A stretch of 64,000 nucleotides of DNA from Trichobilharzia szidati (Eukaryota > Platyhelminthes > Trematoda > Strigeidida > Schistosomatidae). The notes below the pieces were generated by a model. It was not told where the DNA came from and ran no database searches. It saw only the letters and a list, made by a program, of their open reading frames with translations. The translations under genes were made by a program, and so were the position numbers. This document shows positions 21,241-33,329 of this stretch, piece by piece; within the stretch, counting starts at the first letter, position 1; each line of letters opens with the position of its first letter. The stretch covers positions 30,390,804 to 30,454,803 of the forward strand of contig OX235277.1 of assembly GCA_944472155.2 (NCBI GenBank), written 5' to 3'.

Positions 21241-21702
21241 GCGAGCCACCTAGCATGGTGGCCAAATTGCAAACATGACTGATAGAATTCAGTCTGCACC
21301 GAAGATATGACTAGACACACTACACTAGTTACTGACTAGTGTGCAATCAAAAATATCCAATACGGTCCTACAGGAGGTCAGTCGCGAGCCTGAATAGCTC
21401 AGTGGTAACGTCTCTGATTGCAGCAATGGGCGACGCGGGTTCGAATCTCAGAAGGGACATCAGTTCCTTCAAGGTTTCAGATACGCCTTGCTGATGTGTG
21501 CCAACTAACACGAAACCTAGGTCCAATGCTTCCTGCCGATTGCCTCCAACCATCTAATACCAACAATTCACAGTGCACCGTAATGGTGACCTACCTAGCA
21601 TGGTGGCCACATTGCAAACATGACTGATAGAATTCAGTCTGCACCGAATATAGGACTAGACACATTACACTAGTTACTGACTAGTGTGCAATCAAAAATT
21701 AG
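21241..21702 (+). mobile_element. Second-type tRNA-SINE flanked by direct repeats
   Basis: A unit of about 115 bases (CCTAGCATGGTGGCCA, then GACTGATAGAATTCAGTCTG, then TGACTAGTGTGCAATCAAAA) occurs at 21248-21360 and again at 21590-21700 in the same orientation. Between them lies a tRNA-like head (AATAGCTCAGTGGTAACG and GGGTTCGAATCTC, 21390-21450). The arrangement looks like a head-to-tail dimer or a SINE array. The tRNA-like part is good enough to drive Pol III but is followed by SINE body, so I do not call a tRNA gene. Confidence 0.7.
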
Positions 21703-21892
21703 ACATATCTGTATGATATATGTTAACAGAAGACTTAACTCTGACTGAGGCATTTTATGTCCTTTACTAACTGCTCTGCCAAGCAGTTGTGCAATAATTT
21801 CTTTTAATACTGATGAATAGGTTAGTGTAATTTTAAAACAAATTTTCTTTAACTTCATACAATTATTTCACTCGATTAACTTGAACACAGAA

Positions 21893-22829
21893 AGCAAGAA
21901 GAACACATTATGCAGGATGAAATGACGTTATTATATTTCGCTGGTTCTTCGTCAACTGCGTACAACAATGAACAGTTTAATATCAGTGTACAAAATATTA
22001 AAATGCTCTAGTTATGGATCATAAACTTGAAGTATATTTAATATCACGTGGGCAAACAGCATAATGTAAAGGAAGAAAAGTCATTGTTAACCGCGTTGGT
22101 ATGCTTGTATATTACCTCCAATCGCATATTCCAATTCACATGTATTCGCCAAATCATATATACATCAAACGAACAAAAAGAAGGATTTGTGAGGCAGTAT
22201 ATCTGAGCATGTTCTAAGTCCTTAATAGTGCGATTACTCGTCACTTCTTAGATAGTGGCCATGAAATTAATGCATTAAAACATTTTAAGATAATTAAAGT
22301 TCAAGACAGGTCCTTTCTCTTACATATCACTGAATAGGTTGTCTTTGTACGATTAAAACTGAATTTATGTATCCAGAAGAAAGCTGTTATTAGCCTTGAC
22401 TTACCATGGTAAATAAACTTGACGCTAATTATTTTTTTTTTATTTTTGCTATTTTAATTATATTTTGTTTTGAAAGTGAAATTTCCTACCCTTAATTTTG
22501 TCTTTATCTATATTCTTGACTGAAAATGCTTTCACCTCTGTCCCACTTAATTATTTGACCCATACGAGAGTTCTGCTAATTTTACACTTCTAATCAGTTT
22601 GTAGCACTGATTCGCAATCCTTTAATGTTCCTTAATTATTTCTATCCATAATCGTAAGCATAACAACAACATTTATTCCTTTCATGTAGAATATTTAATC
22701 AAGTGATATTAATATTGTTTATGATCAATAATTGAAGTATTTGAATAGTTTGTACTTCGATATTAAATTTTTCATAGTTGTAGGCGGTTTCATTTTATCC
22801 TCTTCATTGTGTTCTTCCTGCTTTTTCAA
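21893..22829. mobile_element. Complete foldback element (FB family), about 937 bases
   Basis: The terminal inverted repeats begin AAAGCAAGAAGAACACA on the left and read AAAGCAGGAAGAACACA from the right. Internal inverted blocks (TTTAATATCACGTGGGCAAA at 22035 against its complement near 22700; GGAAGAAAAGTCATTG against 22670) extend the arms to roughly 200 bases. The interior is AT-rich and non-coding. Relatives or halves occur at 3375, 5500, 14000, 33330, 35665 and 46530-47785, so the family has multiplied locally. No transposase is present, so movement would need enzyme in trans. Confidence 0.72.
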
Positions 22830-23164
22830 ACATTTTCCTTACACTTAGCTTCATTCCTGAAAAATTCGATCATTATTAAAAATGATGTCAGTCAATGATA
22901 TGCCGTGCGCAAGCACTGAATTGGACGCTCTACACTAAAGAACTGAAATACCTCTGTTCTTAATTCGTGTATTCCAAAAAGATGTTGATGATAAAAAATC
23001 CCCATAAGCACCTATTACCTAAATATTAATCTGCAGCTCATTAGCGACTAATGAATGGATGTAATGAAGCCGTACTAAGAAGTTGCAGGAAGTGGGGTCT
23101 ACCATTTCAAGGTAGAGTGGATGCTCATTGAAAGCAGTGGTCTAGAGTAGCGCTATATTAAGAA

Positions 23165-23360
23165 TTGATAGAAGTTAGAATTCATAGGTAATTGAATCCT
23201 GGTCCAGGGTGCTGAGTGACCAACAAGCTTTGACATATAGTCATGTGTTCGATCCTGGAGGAGTCGTAGGTGCACACTGCTGATGTATCCCTAACTACAA
23301 TGAGATGACTGTCCACTGCTCTCTGGCTTTCAATGATCTGTAGGTGATTTGCTTCATGAT
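23165..23360 (+). mobile_element. Degenerate hammerhead-type SINE
   Basis: B-box-like GTGTTCGATCCTGGAGGAG (23249) is followed by the hammerhead-like part CTGATGTATCCCTAACTACA and TGACTGTCCACTGCTC, then the tail TTTCAATGATCTGTAGG. The CTGATG start of the core is kept, but the second core element (GAAAC) is lost. Confidence 0.55.
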
Positions 23361-23364
23361 GAAA

Positions 23365-24065
23365 CCTACACTGAAATCAAATCATGCACAACACATGCGG
23401 AGAATTGTTTGTTAAGAATCAAAACACGTGATTCAGCCAAGAGTTTCTTTTTGGCGAATTCATTTTCTCCAGCTGTACATTCGATTTTATATAAAAAATT
23501 TTCATGAAGGAGGGTAGCAGCAAAAGTGATGAGTTGACACAAACATAGTTGTTAATATTAGTTAATGTATGAAAGAAGCTGAATAAGAGTATTAGGGTTA
23601 CATTATAAACGAAATATCCACATTTTGAGTCATAAGAAAAAGGCATAAACAGCGAAGAAAATTCTCTTTTCGACGACTCATTTTCATAAGCTGCTGTACA
23701 ATCGTAATCACATTAAACAAGGAAAGCCTTAGACCAATCAGATACTGGTAAACTTTGTCCTCGAAAAATGTATTACATAATGTAAGGTGTAAGAAGGGAT
23801 GACTAATTGTAAGTTAGAAAGGAGACAGAAGTTGGCATGACGTAATAAGTGTGAGATAATCAATAATCAATAAGCTCATGTAGAATGGACAGGAACTAGT
23901 GGAGAGGTGATAGAGTGTTTTATATAAAATCTATATGAAAAAGCCATGTTATTAATAAACAGTAATAGAGTGGTAATAAAATATGGGTGATGGGAATAAT
24001 AATGATAATAAAATAATAATAATAATAAACTTACATAATAAAAAGAAGAAGCAAAATTGTGGTAA
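23365..24065. other. No gene recognised; AAT microsatellite
   Basis: AT-rich, with an imperfect AATAATAAT tract at 23996-24030. The open frames are short and domain-free. Confidence 0.45.
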
Positions 24066-24069
24066 GAAC

Positions 24070-24600
24070 TTTACTCTGGCCATGGTAGGGCAAGAGAATG
24101 TATGTATCGCTTTTGGATGCAGAGGTCCGGTTTTAGATCTCGAATAGCTAATGCTTCAGCTATGTACAGGTGGCGTATCAGAAGTCCCTTTGTACGATAT
24201 TGAGGGACTCTGTGTAACACTGTGTCTTCTTCAGACATTTACAAGGGCGGATTCTAAGAATTTCTGTTTCGATGTTACCATTAAATTCCAGGTTCATGAA
24301 GACAGTTTTCCTAGGAACAGTTGCGATGTCTGGGGACGGAGGCTTCTCTTTCATGTTTTTGTCTATGAATCATGGTGGATACCCGTTCTCTAGTAGTGTT
24401 TCACGTGATAAATTTAATCCTTTCTCAATCGTGTCTTCCGAACAGTTTTTTCTGATCCTTGAACTTAATGCACGTACCAGGTTTCGCTCTCGGATCAGTG
24501 GGACGAAGCTCTGGAAGTTGATAAACTGTGCCGTCCATGTTGGCTTGCGACATATCGTAAAGTCGTGCTTCTGGTAAGTAGTACATCGAGGAATAGAAAT
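24070..24600 (-). pseudogene. PLE-D C-terminal fragment
   Basis: The minus strand ends in LAIRDLKPDLCIQKRYIHSL followed by ALPWPE and a stop (24160-24085). This is the same C-terminal block as PLE-A (ELCIQKKFVQ...LPWS), where it follows the GIY-YIG domain. Upstream (24300-24420), the antisense of the RT-linker block around the tyrosine-proline helix is recognisable but shifted in frame. The GIY-YIG core between them is largely deleted. It is a dead fragment of a PLE distinct from PLE-A. Confidence 0.72.
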
Positions 24601-24604
24601 GTCA

Positions 24605-25135
24605 TGTTCGTTCTAAGGTGAATCCTATTGATGGATGTGCTGCGTTGAAGGTTTTGAGGGGATAATCTAAATAAGATTTTTCATCACAAATTATGGAGGT
24701 TACGTAATAAGGTGAGTAATTTAATGAATGAATTGTAAACAGGATGGACACAGAAACGAAGGAGAATATGGAACTATGTAGGAGTTCTAAAGAAATACAA
24801 GAGTTTTAAGTAGTTAGAAAAACAAACAAAAAACAAAAATCAAGACAACTAGAAGTCAACAAGTTTATTACCAATACAGTAAAAGTGATTGGATAATTTT
24901 CGTTTGCATGTAAAGCTCTGGTTTCTCTGTCTGAACAGCTAAAGCTTTAGCAATTTAGAGAAGACAAAAGTATATTGACTTTGGTAGGTTGTTCTTCATT
25001 TTGTAGATTACTTTAGTTAATCCAAAGCTCACTAAACATTGACTATAGGATGAATTTGTCTAGAGTCCTAGTGAGAAGTTGTGATCAGTTGGATCCACTA
25101 GATCGGGTATGAAGACAAACAGCCACCGATAACAT
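24605..25135. other. No gene recognised
   Basis: AT-rich sequence with a purine-rich stretch (24795-24850). No coding or RNA signal. Confidence 0.45.
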
Positions 25136-25139
25136 TGAT

Positions 25140-25480
25140 TGGTGGTGGTACTAAAAATGACAAACTGATAGATGTTAGGATTGACAAAGCAGACATCAGA
25201 CTGCGACTCAGTGAATGAATGGTATTCTGAAGGTCTCAGGTCCGACCTTCGGTGCATTCGTGATCGCGTTTAAGAAGAGATGTGATTAAGTTAGTCTGCA
25301 AATTAATGCTCATCGGCGACCAAAGCAAACCATGAAGCTTTTTATAATCTGTCATAGTTGTGTGAAAAGCAATGGTTATTTCGGGATACGTAATCACGAA
25401 TGCAACTCTGCAGGTGATAAGTGACACTGTTTAAAACTCCTACCTGTAATATATCTCTCCTGTGTCCAATATATTTCATT
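25140..25480. repeat. SINE-like repeat, first copy of a direct pair
   Basis: It contains a tRNA-like CAGTGAATGAATGG and GGTCTCAGGTCCGACC. The segment 25318-25475 (AACCATGAAGCTT, then CACGAATG.AACTCTGCAGGT, then TCTCCTGTGTCCAATAT) is repeated in the same orientation at 26035-26180. Confidence 0.55.
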
Positions 25481-25511
25481 TTTATGCTGTTATTATATAG
25501 TACCCAGTAGG

Positions 25512-25527
25512 TATTCATATATATATG

Positions 25528-25563
<36 letters not shown>

Positions 25564-25566
25564 TTA
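25512..25566. repeat. AT dinucleotide tract
   Basis: TATATA/CATATA tract between the first direct-repeat copy and an RTE fragment. Confidence 0.85.
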
Positions 25567-25569
25567 CTT

Positions 25570-25990
25570 CATAACACCAAGTCAGTCACTGCAAACTTGA
25601 AGCTAGGGCGTCACCAAAAGCATCATAAACAGGATACTGTAGACTTTTATAAGCACTGAAGATCAAATGACTGGCCATCAGAGACAAGCAATAAGGCAAT
25701 TCAGCAACGAACCAACCTACTGCCTGACTAATATGCCCAGGTAAATGAGTGTGGATCAGACAAACTCGGAGAAGAGTAATACCACACACAAATGGTAATA
25801 TGACAAGTTGCGAATGGGTCCAAGGGTTACACAGAGCAGATTGTGTGATGAGGAGATGACAGCCTACGGAGAAATGGTGGAGCTAGCTAAAGATTGAAGA
25901 AAACAGTATGAAATGGAGATGTGCTGTTAAAATCCTGTGTCCCACTTGGAACCTAAAGGAGTCACGATAATATTATATTAGTCTTGTGTG
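25570..25990 (+). pseudogene. RTE LINE 3' fragment
   Basis: Plus-strand 3' end with GCATCATAAACAGGATACTG, then TGGATCAGACAAACTC, then GAAATGGAGATGTGCTGTTA and CACTTGGAACCTAAAGGAGT, matching other RTE ends in the window. All open frames are broken. It sits between the two direct repeats at 25318 and 26035. Confidence 0.72.
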
Positions 25991-26014
25991 TCTTGACAAC
26001 GCAAAAAAGGTGAG

Positions 26015-26190
26015 ATCCATGTCAAATAAATCCTGGCCATAGCAAATCATGAAGCTTCTGGTCTCCAGTGAAATTTGTGTGTAAGAAGTAATAGTCATCT
26101 CAGTTGAGGTTAACATGAATGAACACTTGCGGGTGATAGGGGAAACTGTTTACCAAATCCTCTCCTGTGTTCAATATGCCCTTTTTGTGC
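26015..26190. repeat. Second copy of the direct pair
   Basis: It repeats 25318-25475 with moderate divergence (ATCATGAAGCTTCTGG, then GCGGGTGATAGG, then CTCCTGTGTTCAATAT). Confidence 0.6.
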
Positions 26191-26194
26191 TGAT

Positions 26195-27605
26195 GTAAAT
26201 TCTAACAAACTGAATCCATGCTTTCTTCAAATAATCTCATCTGGCAGGTATTTGTTTGATAAAAAAAGCATAGAATAGATGAATGTGTTCACCATAGCTC
26301 AAACTATATTGACCTTAACATGCTGTACAGTGAACATTACTAAACTAAATCGATAATTATCAAGAGTAGTTATATAAAAAAAATCATGTGAGATAATCAC
26401 CTGTTACAAATGACAACATTTTTAAATTAATATTTTTGATCAAAATGAAAATGCCATGTGTGCGTGTGCATGACTGTAGATATATGTGTGTCCCTTAGAT
26501 TCTCATTGAGTTAACTCCATCTAGTAAAAATATTTCATCCTGAATTCAAATCGATAAATGATTTGAAAATTTTTACTTTCAGAGAAATTGTTAGTATCCT
26601 CAATGTAATGATTATTTTTAGAATGAGAAAATGAGTTTTCTTTCAGCTGGAAACAGCATTCATGATTATCATAATTGCCTGTTCAAGTCTATGATCGATT
26701 TAATTTCTAAAGCCTTCATGTTGATTTGATAGTTTTACAAAAAGGATTTCATAACAGAAACACATAAATTTGCATGGAAATTATTGAACAATGGACGTCC
26801 ACGTTACAAAGATAGTCCATTGACTATTCATTGATTGGGAAGGAATCCAATGACCGGTGCATGAATTCGCAATATATAGAGCCACCACCAGCCAGTTTCA
26901 TCGACGGCTACTTGTCCTCACACCCAACCTGGTGGAACCCCAGACAACTTCGCCGTGTAGTCAGTCACTAGTAAGCGTTGAATTAATTTCCAAGTGTCAT
27001 TTTGTAGATACTTGATTAGTTTCAAGTTTGAGCAGCACTCCCTGATGGTTTTCTATAGTTCTCTAACGGATATCAATTCGTGACCACATACGAAAGTTGA
27101 TTCGCTTCAAACGAAGCAAATTTTTTTTGCCACTACTGACTAACCAGTTTCTACTGAATCAATTTCATACTAACAAAGCTAGTCAGGCGTTAATTTAACA
27201 GCATCGCAATTTAACATCTACACAATAAACTAGTCAGGTCGGATGCATGTAAAAAGCTTTCTATTATCAATATAGGTAAACAAATGATGTTATTTCACTC
27301 ACTCGTGACCCCGTTTTGAAAACAGATTCCAGCGTAAGACCAAAAGTGATTAATGTTTTATCTGAATGAAAACCTCGCAAAATATCAGCCTGAGACAAGA
27401 GACCATCCACAGACTAAATTCTATATATAGTTGGGTTTGTTCAAATGAAACTAGACAGAGTGCAATGAAATTTTTGTAGAGACTGAATTGATTCTCTGGG
27501 GTAGGGTCATCAACCTTCCCACCCTCCCTTATTTTCCCGAACTTAGGAATCTCTAGTAAACCAGGTTCTGCATTCGAATCTCCGCCCAAAACAAATTGAA
27601 TTCAG
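26195..27605. other. No gene; SINE tail remnants
   Basis: The stretches 26850-26915 (CCAATGACCGGTGCATGAAT) and 27030-27085 (ACTCCCTGATGGTTTTCTA, then CTCTAACGGATATCA) match the body and tail of the hammerhead-type SINEs (compare 59640-59715 and 640-662), separated by foreign sequence. No coding signal was found. Confidence 0.5.
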
Positions 27606-27609
27606 AAAG

Positions 27610-28198
27610 AGTAAATCACACGCTGATCAGATTTCAACGCTACGCAGCATCGTCCATCACACCATGGAATGACATTCAGATCTCTATCTCACCTTCATCG
27701 ACTTTGGAAAAGCCTTCAACAGAGTCGATTGTGAAGTAATTTGGAAACTATGGTGTCCCTTAAACCCTTAGGAGCCTCATTCCACAGCTATACGATGATG
27801 CAAAATGTCAAGCGATTCACAACGGAAAACTGAACTTAGCCTCAGAAGTGAAGACAGGAGTAAGACAAGGCTGATTGTAGTCGATTGTGTCATGCGGCAT
27901 ACCGTTGGGAGCGAGAAGAGAACATTACGCTAGACTGATGGTGATACACTGGAAGATCTGGACTTCACGAATGATTAATTTATATTGTCACACAGACTAG
28001 AAGAGGTACAAAGGTAAACCAACTAACTGGCAGAAAAAGATGTCAGTGAAAGCAGGACTTCAAGTGGACACTGAGAAGACATAGGTAATGAAGATACTTA
28101 ATCACTAACAAACATTTATCAATCATTATCAACGGGAGAAATTCGAAGGAAATCATCTCTTTTCAAACACCCTGGAAGCATCATTTTACCTTCAGATG
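27610..28198 (+). pseudogene. RTE LINE fragment (RT centre), decayed
   Basis: The plus strand reads, with stops and frame changes, DQISTLRSIVHHTME-like sequence, FIDFGKAFNRVD (catalytic Asp region), LIPQLYDDAKCQAIHNGKL, ASEVKTGVRQG and a decayed active-site block at about 27955. It ends at 28198 where the better-preserved RTE of the right arm begins. It is an independent, older copy. Confidence 0.75.
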
Positions 28199-28199
28199 A

Positions 28200-29880
28200 A
28201 GGCATTGAAAATGGACCCAAAGATATCAGCGGACTTGATGACACCCCTACTGGAGAAGGCATGGAAAGAAGGCAAGGTACCTGCGGACTGGAAGAAAGGC
28301 TACTTATTCAAACTACCAAAGAAAGGAGACTTATGTCAATGCAAGAACTGGCGCGGAATTATGCTCCTGTCTATCCCAGGCAAAATGCTAAGCCGCATTA
28401 TCCTGAAGAGAATCGGACAGGCTCTGAATTAAAAACGTTGACAGGAACAGACTGGATTCAGGAGAAACAAGTCATACATTGATCAGATCGCCACATTATG
28501 GATCATCGATGAACAAAGCTTGGAATGGCAGTCACCTCTCTATCTCAACTTCATCGACTTTGAAAAGGCCTTCGACAGACAGCGTCGATCGAGAGATGCT
28601 TTGGAAACTACTTTTTTATTTTTTATTTCAGCTTGATTCCACGCCGTATTTTCAGTACAAGTATGGAATTTTTAGCATGGATATCGGTAGCCTAAATTTT
28701 GCAGGCCGACCATAGATATCGGGTGCGCATCAGTGGGGGATCGAACCCCGGACCATGAGCATGGTCAGCGAGAGTCCCAACCACTTCGCTACTATGGGGT
28801 GCCACCGACAATTATACATCTCATCCAACAGCTATACGACAATGCTGCTTGCCAAGTAATCCACAACGGGAAACTCACGGAATCCTCAGAAGTGAAGACA
28901 GGAGTAAGACACGCTGGCTGCCTACTATCTCCAATGATTTTCCTGATTGCGTGCGCCAGACTGGATAGCGCGACAGACAGCGGCGGGCAACGAAGAGACA
29001 GGCATAAAATTCACACACACAAAAAACTTGGAGGATCTGGACTTCGCTGATGATATATGTCTGATTTCCCACAAACTGGAAGATATGCAAGTGAAAAGCA
29101 ACAAGTTGGCGGAAGAAGCATCCGGAGAAGTTAGGACTTCAGGTGAAAACAGAGAAAACGGAAGCGGGTGATGAGGATTCCTGGCAAACAGCAGCAACAA
29201 AAGACAACAATCAGCATAAATGGGAGGAATGTGAAAGAAGCAACCTCCTCTACCTACCAACCTACCTACCTGGGAAGCCTTGATTCAACTACAGGCGGAC
29301 GGAACTGATAAGGATATCAAAGCAAGCAAGGCTAGCTTTCATTACCCTCAAGTCTGTGTGGAGACCAACAGCGTTCAGCATGCAAAATAGGATCCGAATT
29401 TTTAACTCCAATGTGAAGTCAGTGCTACTGTACGGACCAGAGATTTGGCGCCGCGTCACGAAGGTCACTTCGAACAAACTACAGACTTTCACTAACAACT
29501 GTCTCCGCTCAGTACTCAAGATGAGATGGCCGGCCAGAAAAGATCAGCAACAGAGATCTCTGCGAGCGAACCAACCAGGAACCAATTGTGCAGCAAATAT
29601 CCGGGAAGAAATGGTGGTTGATTGACCATGCTCTGAGAAAACCATCAAGTGACATCACAGTCCAGTCCATCGCTCGAGTGGAAGTCGAATGGGAAGCGGC
29701 GAGATAGTCGTCAGTGCGAGAGTGACATAGAGGAGGTCAAGTGGAGAGGAGATGAAAGCGTGTGGGCAGACGTGGAGCCAGGCGAAAATGTCGTCAGAGA
29801 ACCGAACGCAATGGAGACGTGAGGCTGAAGCCCTACGATCCTCTAGGAACTAAAGGAAACAATAAATAATAATAATTCAT
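28200..29880 (+). pseudogene. RTE-clade LINE, right-arm copy, 5'-truncated
   Basis: Starting in the RT (ALKMDPKISADL, PADWKKG, NWRGIMLLSIPGK), it continues through LYLNFIDFEKAFDR. After a SINE insertion it resumes with YYGVPPTIIHLIQQLYD, ASEVKTGVR, the active-site block LDFADDICLISHKLEDMQ and the C-terminus (VWRPTAFSMQN, SVLLYGPEIWR), with the 3' end at about 29870. Unlike the left-arm copy it keeps the RT centre. Small frame changes and the SINE inactivate it. The 3' junction with arm-interior sequence is the same in both arms, so the LINE was inserted before the duplication. Confidence 0.88.
28608..28788 (-). mobile_element. tRNA-derived SINE, third type, inserted in the RTE LINE
   Basis: Same family as 7850-8040: B box GGGGTTCGATCCCC and tail TAAAAAATAAAAAA on the minus strand, with a slightly truncated head. 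It splits the RTE frame between ...KLL and RYYGVP. ACTT occurs on both sides, a possible very short duplication. The left arm lacks this SINE, but that part of the LINE is missing there, so relative timing cannot be read directly. Confidence 0.82.
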
Positions 29881-29884
29881 GACC

Positions 29885-31080
29885 AGTGGGATCCATTAGG
29901 TCAATTGGGAGAACAGGTGTCCGCCGATAACTCATTGACTAACTGTGGGACCATAAATCACGAATTAACAAAAGTTAGAATTCATATAATCGAGCTATCC
30001 AGCTAATAAATGAAATGGTTGAATAACCAGAAATAGTTAAATGTAGTGAATACGTTGGGTGAGAAATTGTGTCATGCAGATCACTCTGGAGGTGAAGATT
30101 CACACAATTATAGCAGCAATAAAACTTGAAGTCAGTAAGACAATTCTTCATGGACCATAAATTACGGTGACCTGCTTAAATCCCTCGCCGAGATGAATTT
30201 CTTTTCAACACAATGAATAGATTCTTCTTCCAACTAAATGTTGTGCATTTGTCGACGGATTTGACGGAAAAGTGTCATAGGGGAGTATATCTTGCTTCGC
30301 ATGGAACAAAACAGCGTCACAAGATGCACCTGGAGGTTCTAAATAAAGTGTATATATTTCGCAATTAAATATCGTAAGAGTTCAGTACTACGCTTTAAAA
30401 TACTGTGTGAAATAAAGCTACATTATTAATAATAATTATTACTACTGAAATTCGTCATTTGTTAGTAGTTGAGATCCTACTGAAGTAAATTTTTGGTCAG
30501 AGAAGTTAACTATCGTGTATACACCACACTCGTATTCAACAATATCGTGTAGAATGAATGCTCAGAACTTGATTGACCCCGTACATAACTTACTACCACA
30601 GAGCCCAAGTTTTACACATATATTAAATATACATACCTTATTATTTTATTGGTTTGGCTGTACACAAACAAGTTTTGATTGTTTTGTCTTCTTACCTCTT
30701 ACTTATAAAATGTCTTTAAGGTCACACACACACAATAGATTGACGTGTATGCGTGGATTCACGTTTTCATTCACAATAAGCGTTTATTGTTTGCATGCAT
30801 GAGGTGCAAGTGGATGTGGTCTTGTGAATAAAATGAATAGTCAATGAATTACGAATACGAAATCCACTAGACAGTCAGCGGGATATTGCCAACAGACACA
30901 CACACACACACGTTGTAAAGCTGTTAAAAGCAATCGAGACTAACAAAGTGAAAGTCAACCTAAGCCATTCTTGTAATCATGGCCACAACTGATTACTACT
31001 CTTCCTGATCAAAAGGCCGTCATTCCGTTAAATAATAAGTTTGTTCATAGTCGGTTAACAACATGTTACTAAGCTATTGA
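29885..31080. other. Right-arm interior without recognised gene
   Basis: Partner of 8050-9245, including the 95-codon frame at 30515-30802 and the CA microsatellite at 30896-30911. Confidence 0.55.
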
Positions 31081-31089
31081 AGAGCATAC

Positions 31090-31290
31090 ATGTGTGGTCG
31101 GTGGCACAGTGGTTAGGACTCTCGCCGACCATGCACATGGTCCGGGGTTCGAACCCCTACCGACACACACTCGATATCTATGGTCGGCCTGCAAAATTTG
31201 GGCTACCGATTTCCATGCTGAAAATGTCATACTTGTACTGAAAATACGATGTGGCATCAAGCTGTAATCAAAATGAATAAAAAATAAAAT
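31090..31290 (+). mobile_element. tRNA-derived SINE, third type (right arm)
   Basis: Partner of 7850-8040, with A box GGTGGCACAGTGGTTAGG and B box GGGGTTCGAACCCC on the plus strand. Confidence 0.85.
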
Positions 31291-31324
31291 AATTCACAAT
31301 TGTCAGTGAACTAAAACTGTGATT

Positions 31325-31740
31325 ATTAGCACTGTTAATATTCATTCATCCCTTGGACTGCAACTGGAACATACGGCTTCAGCAGCACATCTCCATTTAA
31401 CCCTATCCTCAGTTACCCGTTTTTCAAATGCCACCAACATTGCTAATAAGCTGTCATTTTCTCCTCACACGACAGACATCCTCCAAGTCACGTGCAGATG
31501 CTCAACTCACTACTTATTTACTCTTCGACGACCTGGTCTGTGGTATTACTCAGAGGTCTCATCAGAGTATATCTGATCCATCTCGACTCCCTTTTGTGTA
31601 TCTGGTGATCGCGCAATAGGTTGATTAGTAGCTTGAATCCCTTGTTGCTCATCTCTGCCGGCCGGTCGTCTGATTTTCAGTGTTGATGAAAGTCTGCAGT
31701 GGCCTGTTGGTGATGATTTTGCTGACGTGCGCGTGTGAGC
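31325..31740 (-). pseudogene. RTE LINE 3' fragment (right arm)
   Basis: Partner of 7395-7805, differing by a few substitutions. Same structure: decayed C-terminus followed by the 3' UTR. Confidence 0.75.
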
Positions 31741-31754
31741 GTATAACGATTGGA

Positions 31755-32070
31755 GACTAGGTAGAAACTAATTTCATGCATCTAGACTTTCATCTGGTGC
31801 AGATTGAATTCTATCAGTCAGGTCTACAATATGTCCACCATGCTAAGTGATTGATTGACTGAATTCGGTCTGCACCAGACAAAAGACTAGACGCATGACA
31901 TTAGTTACTACCTATTGTCCAACCAAAATATCCACCACAGTCCTACGGGGATTAGTCATCAGGACGAATAGCTCAGTGGTAGGTAACCTCTGTGACTGCA
32001 ACACTGGGTCACCCGAGTTTGAATCTCAGAAGTGATAGGAGTTCCTTCAAGACTGCAGGTGTACCTTGGT
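31755..32070 (+). mobile_element. Palindrome and second-type tRNA-SINE (right arm)
   Basis: Partner of 7060-7378: palindrome at 31755-31938, then the tRNA-like head (AATAGCTCAGTGGTAGG and GAGTTTGAATCTC) at 31968-32035. Confidence 0.7.
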
Positions 32071-32689
32071 AACGAATGCCAACTAGCACTCAATATATGA
32101 ACACTAAAATGATAAAAGTCACCAATGCTTCACTAAACACTAAGCGACTTTATCTTTTTATGTGCCACTATCACTTTATTTTATCACCAGATAATCTAAA
32201 TCCAATTCTCTCTCAACCTATCTGCTAACTGTGCAGCTTACACGCTAAGCGCTAGGCTTAAATTTGTCATTTGTCTACTTACTTATTGTTAAGCTTTATC
32301 CTCCCTGGAAATGATCAACTTTCTATGTAGAAATCACATACGAATCGGAAACTGATTATTCAGTTCAATTCCCTTCCTAATTCCTTTCTAGAATATTCAT
32401 CATTTAATATGTGATGTGTTAGCTGTATTATTATTATTATTATTAATATTATTATTAGTGTTTACAGACCTACTTTTTCTCCTTTCTACCTTTTCACATT
32501 GATTATTTTCTGTCAGTCTTCTGTTTTGTCTCTCTAACTTATTGAGATTTTCCTCTCCTCTTTGAATTGAAGTTAACACTTATTTCTCCTGTTGTTGACT
32601 CTTTGCAAGCGATACAAGCTACTCGTCAGTTTCGATACTCATTTCTTGCAAAGAGACCAGCAAAATCATGAATGTCAGTCACTTCTGAC

Positions 32690-33115
32690 GTATGTTTCAG
32701 AGGTATAATGCACGTGCCACCAAAAGCATTTCCGACAGGCTAATGCAGACTTTTCACCACAATGAAGATCACACAGCCGACCAGAAAGGAGGACTGCCAA
32801 CAAGGAACTCAATCGAGCAACAAACTAGCCAACGGTTTACTACCCAAAATGTATGTCTGAGGAAATGTAGATGGTTTGGACATACGTTGATGAGACCATT
32901 AGGTGACACTACATGTCGCTCCGTCTAGTGGAATCCGAATCAGAAACGAAGATTTGGGCGTCGACTCGAGGGTTGCGTGGAGGAGATCATGAGAGGAAGG
33001 GATGAGAGCTTATGAACAACTGTACAGCTAGCTATAAAGAATTGCAGAGGACAGGATGAAGTGGAGATGTGCTGTTGAGGCCCTATGTTCCATTCAGAAC
33101 CCAATAGAGTAACGA
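32690..33115 (+). pseudogene. RTE LINE 3' fragment (right arm)
   Basis: Partner of 5990-6440. The 78-codon frame at 32692-32928 is identical to the left copy. Confidence 0.8.
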
Positions 33116-33329
33116 GCAAGAATATGATAAAGTGTTTAACTATGGTCCAATTGATTAGTCCGAACAGTTTTCTGTTCTGTATAGAATAAGCATTATGCAA
33201 CGTTACAGTTAGTAGACTTTCACAAGACTGGTAGATTCTCATAGCCTGATGTGATACATTTGGACTTCACTCAAGAGTTAGTCTTCTATTATTGTTGTTG
33301 GAGACAATTTCTAGCTATGCCTAACCGGA

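Noticed and set aside
21386..21455. Possible functional tRNA gene
   Set aside because: The A and B boxes are good, but the acceptor ends do not pair by eye, and the unit continues into a SINE body with relatives at 7060 and 31963.
24272..24577. 101-codon plus-strand frame
   Set aside because: Its sequence (FSFMFLSMNHGGYPF) equals the antisense translation of the PLE linker, as also seen opposite PLE-A at 36610-36924.
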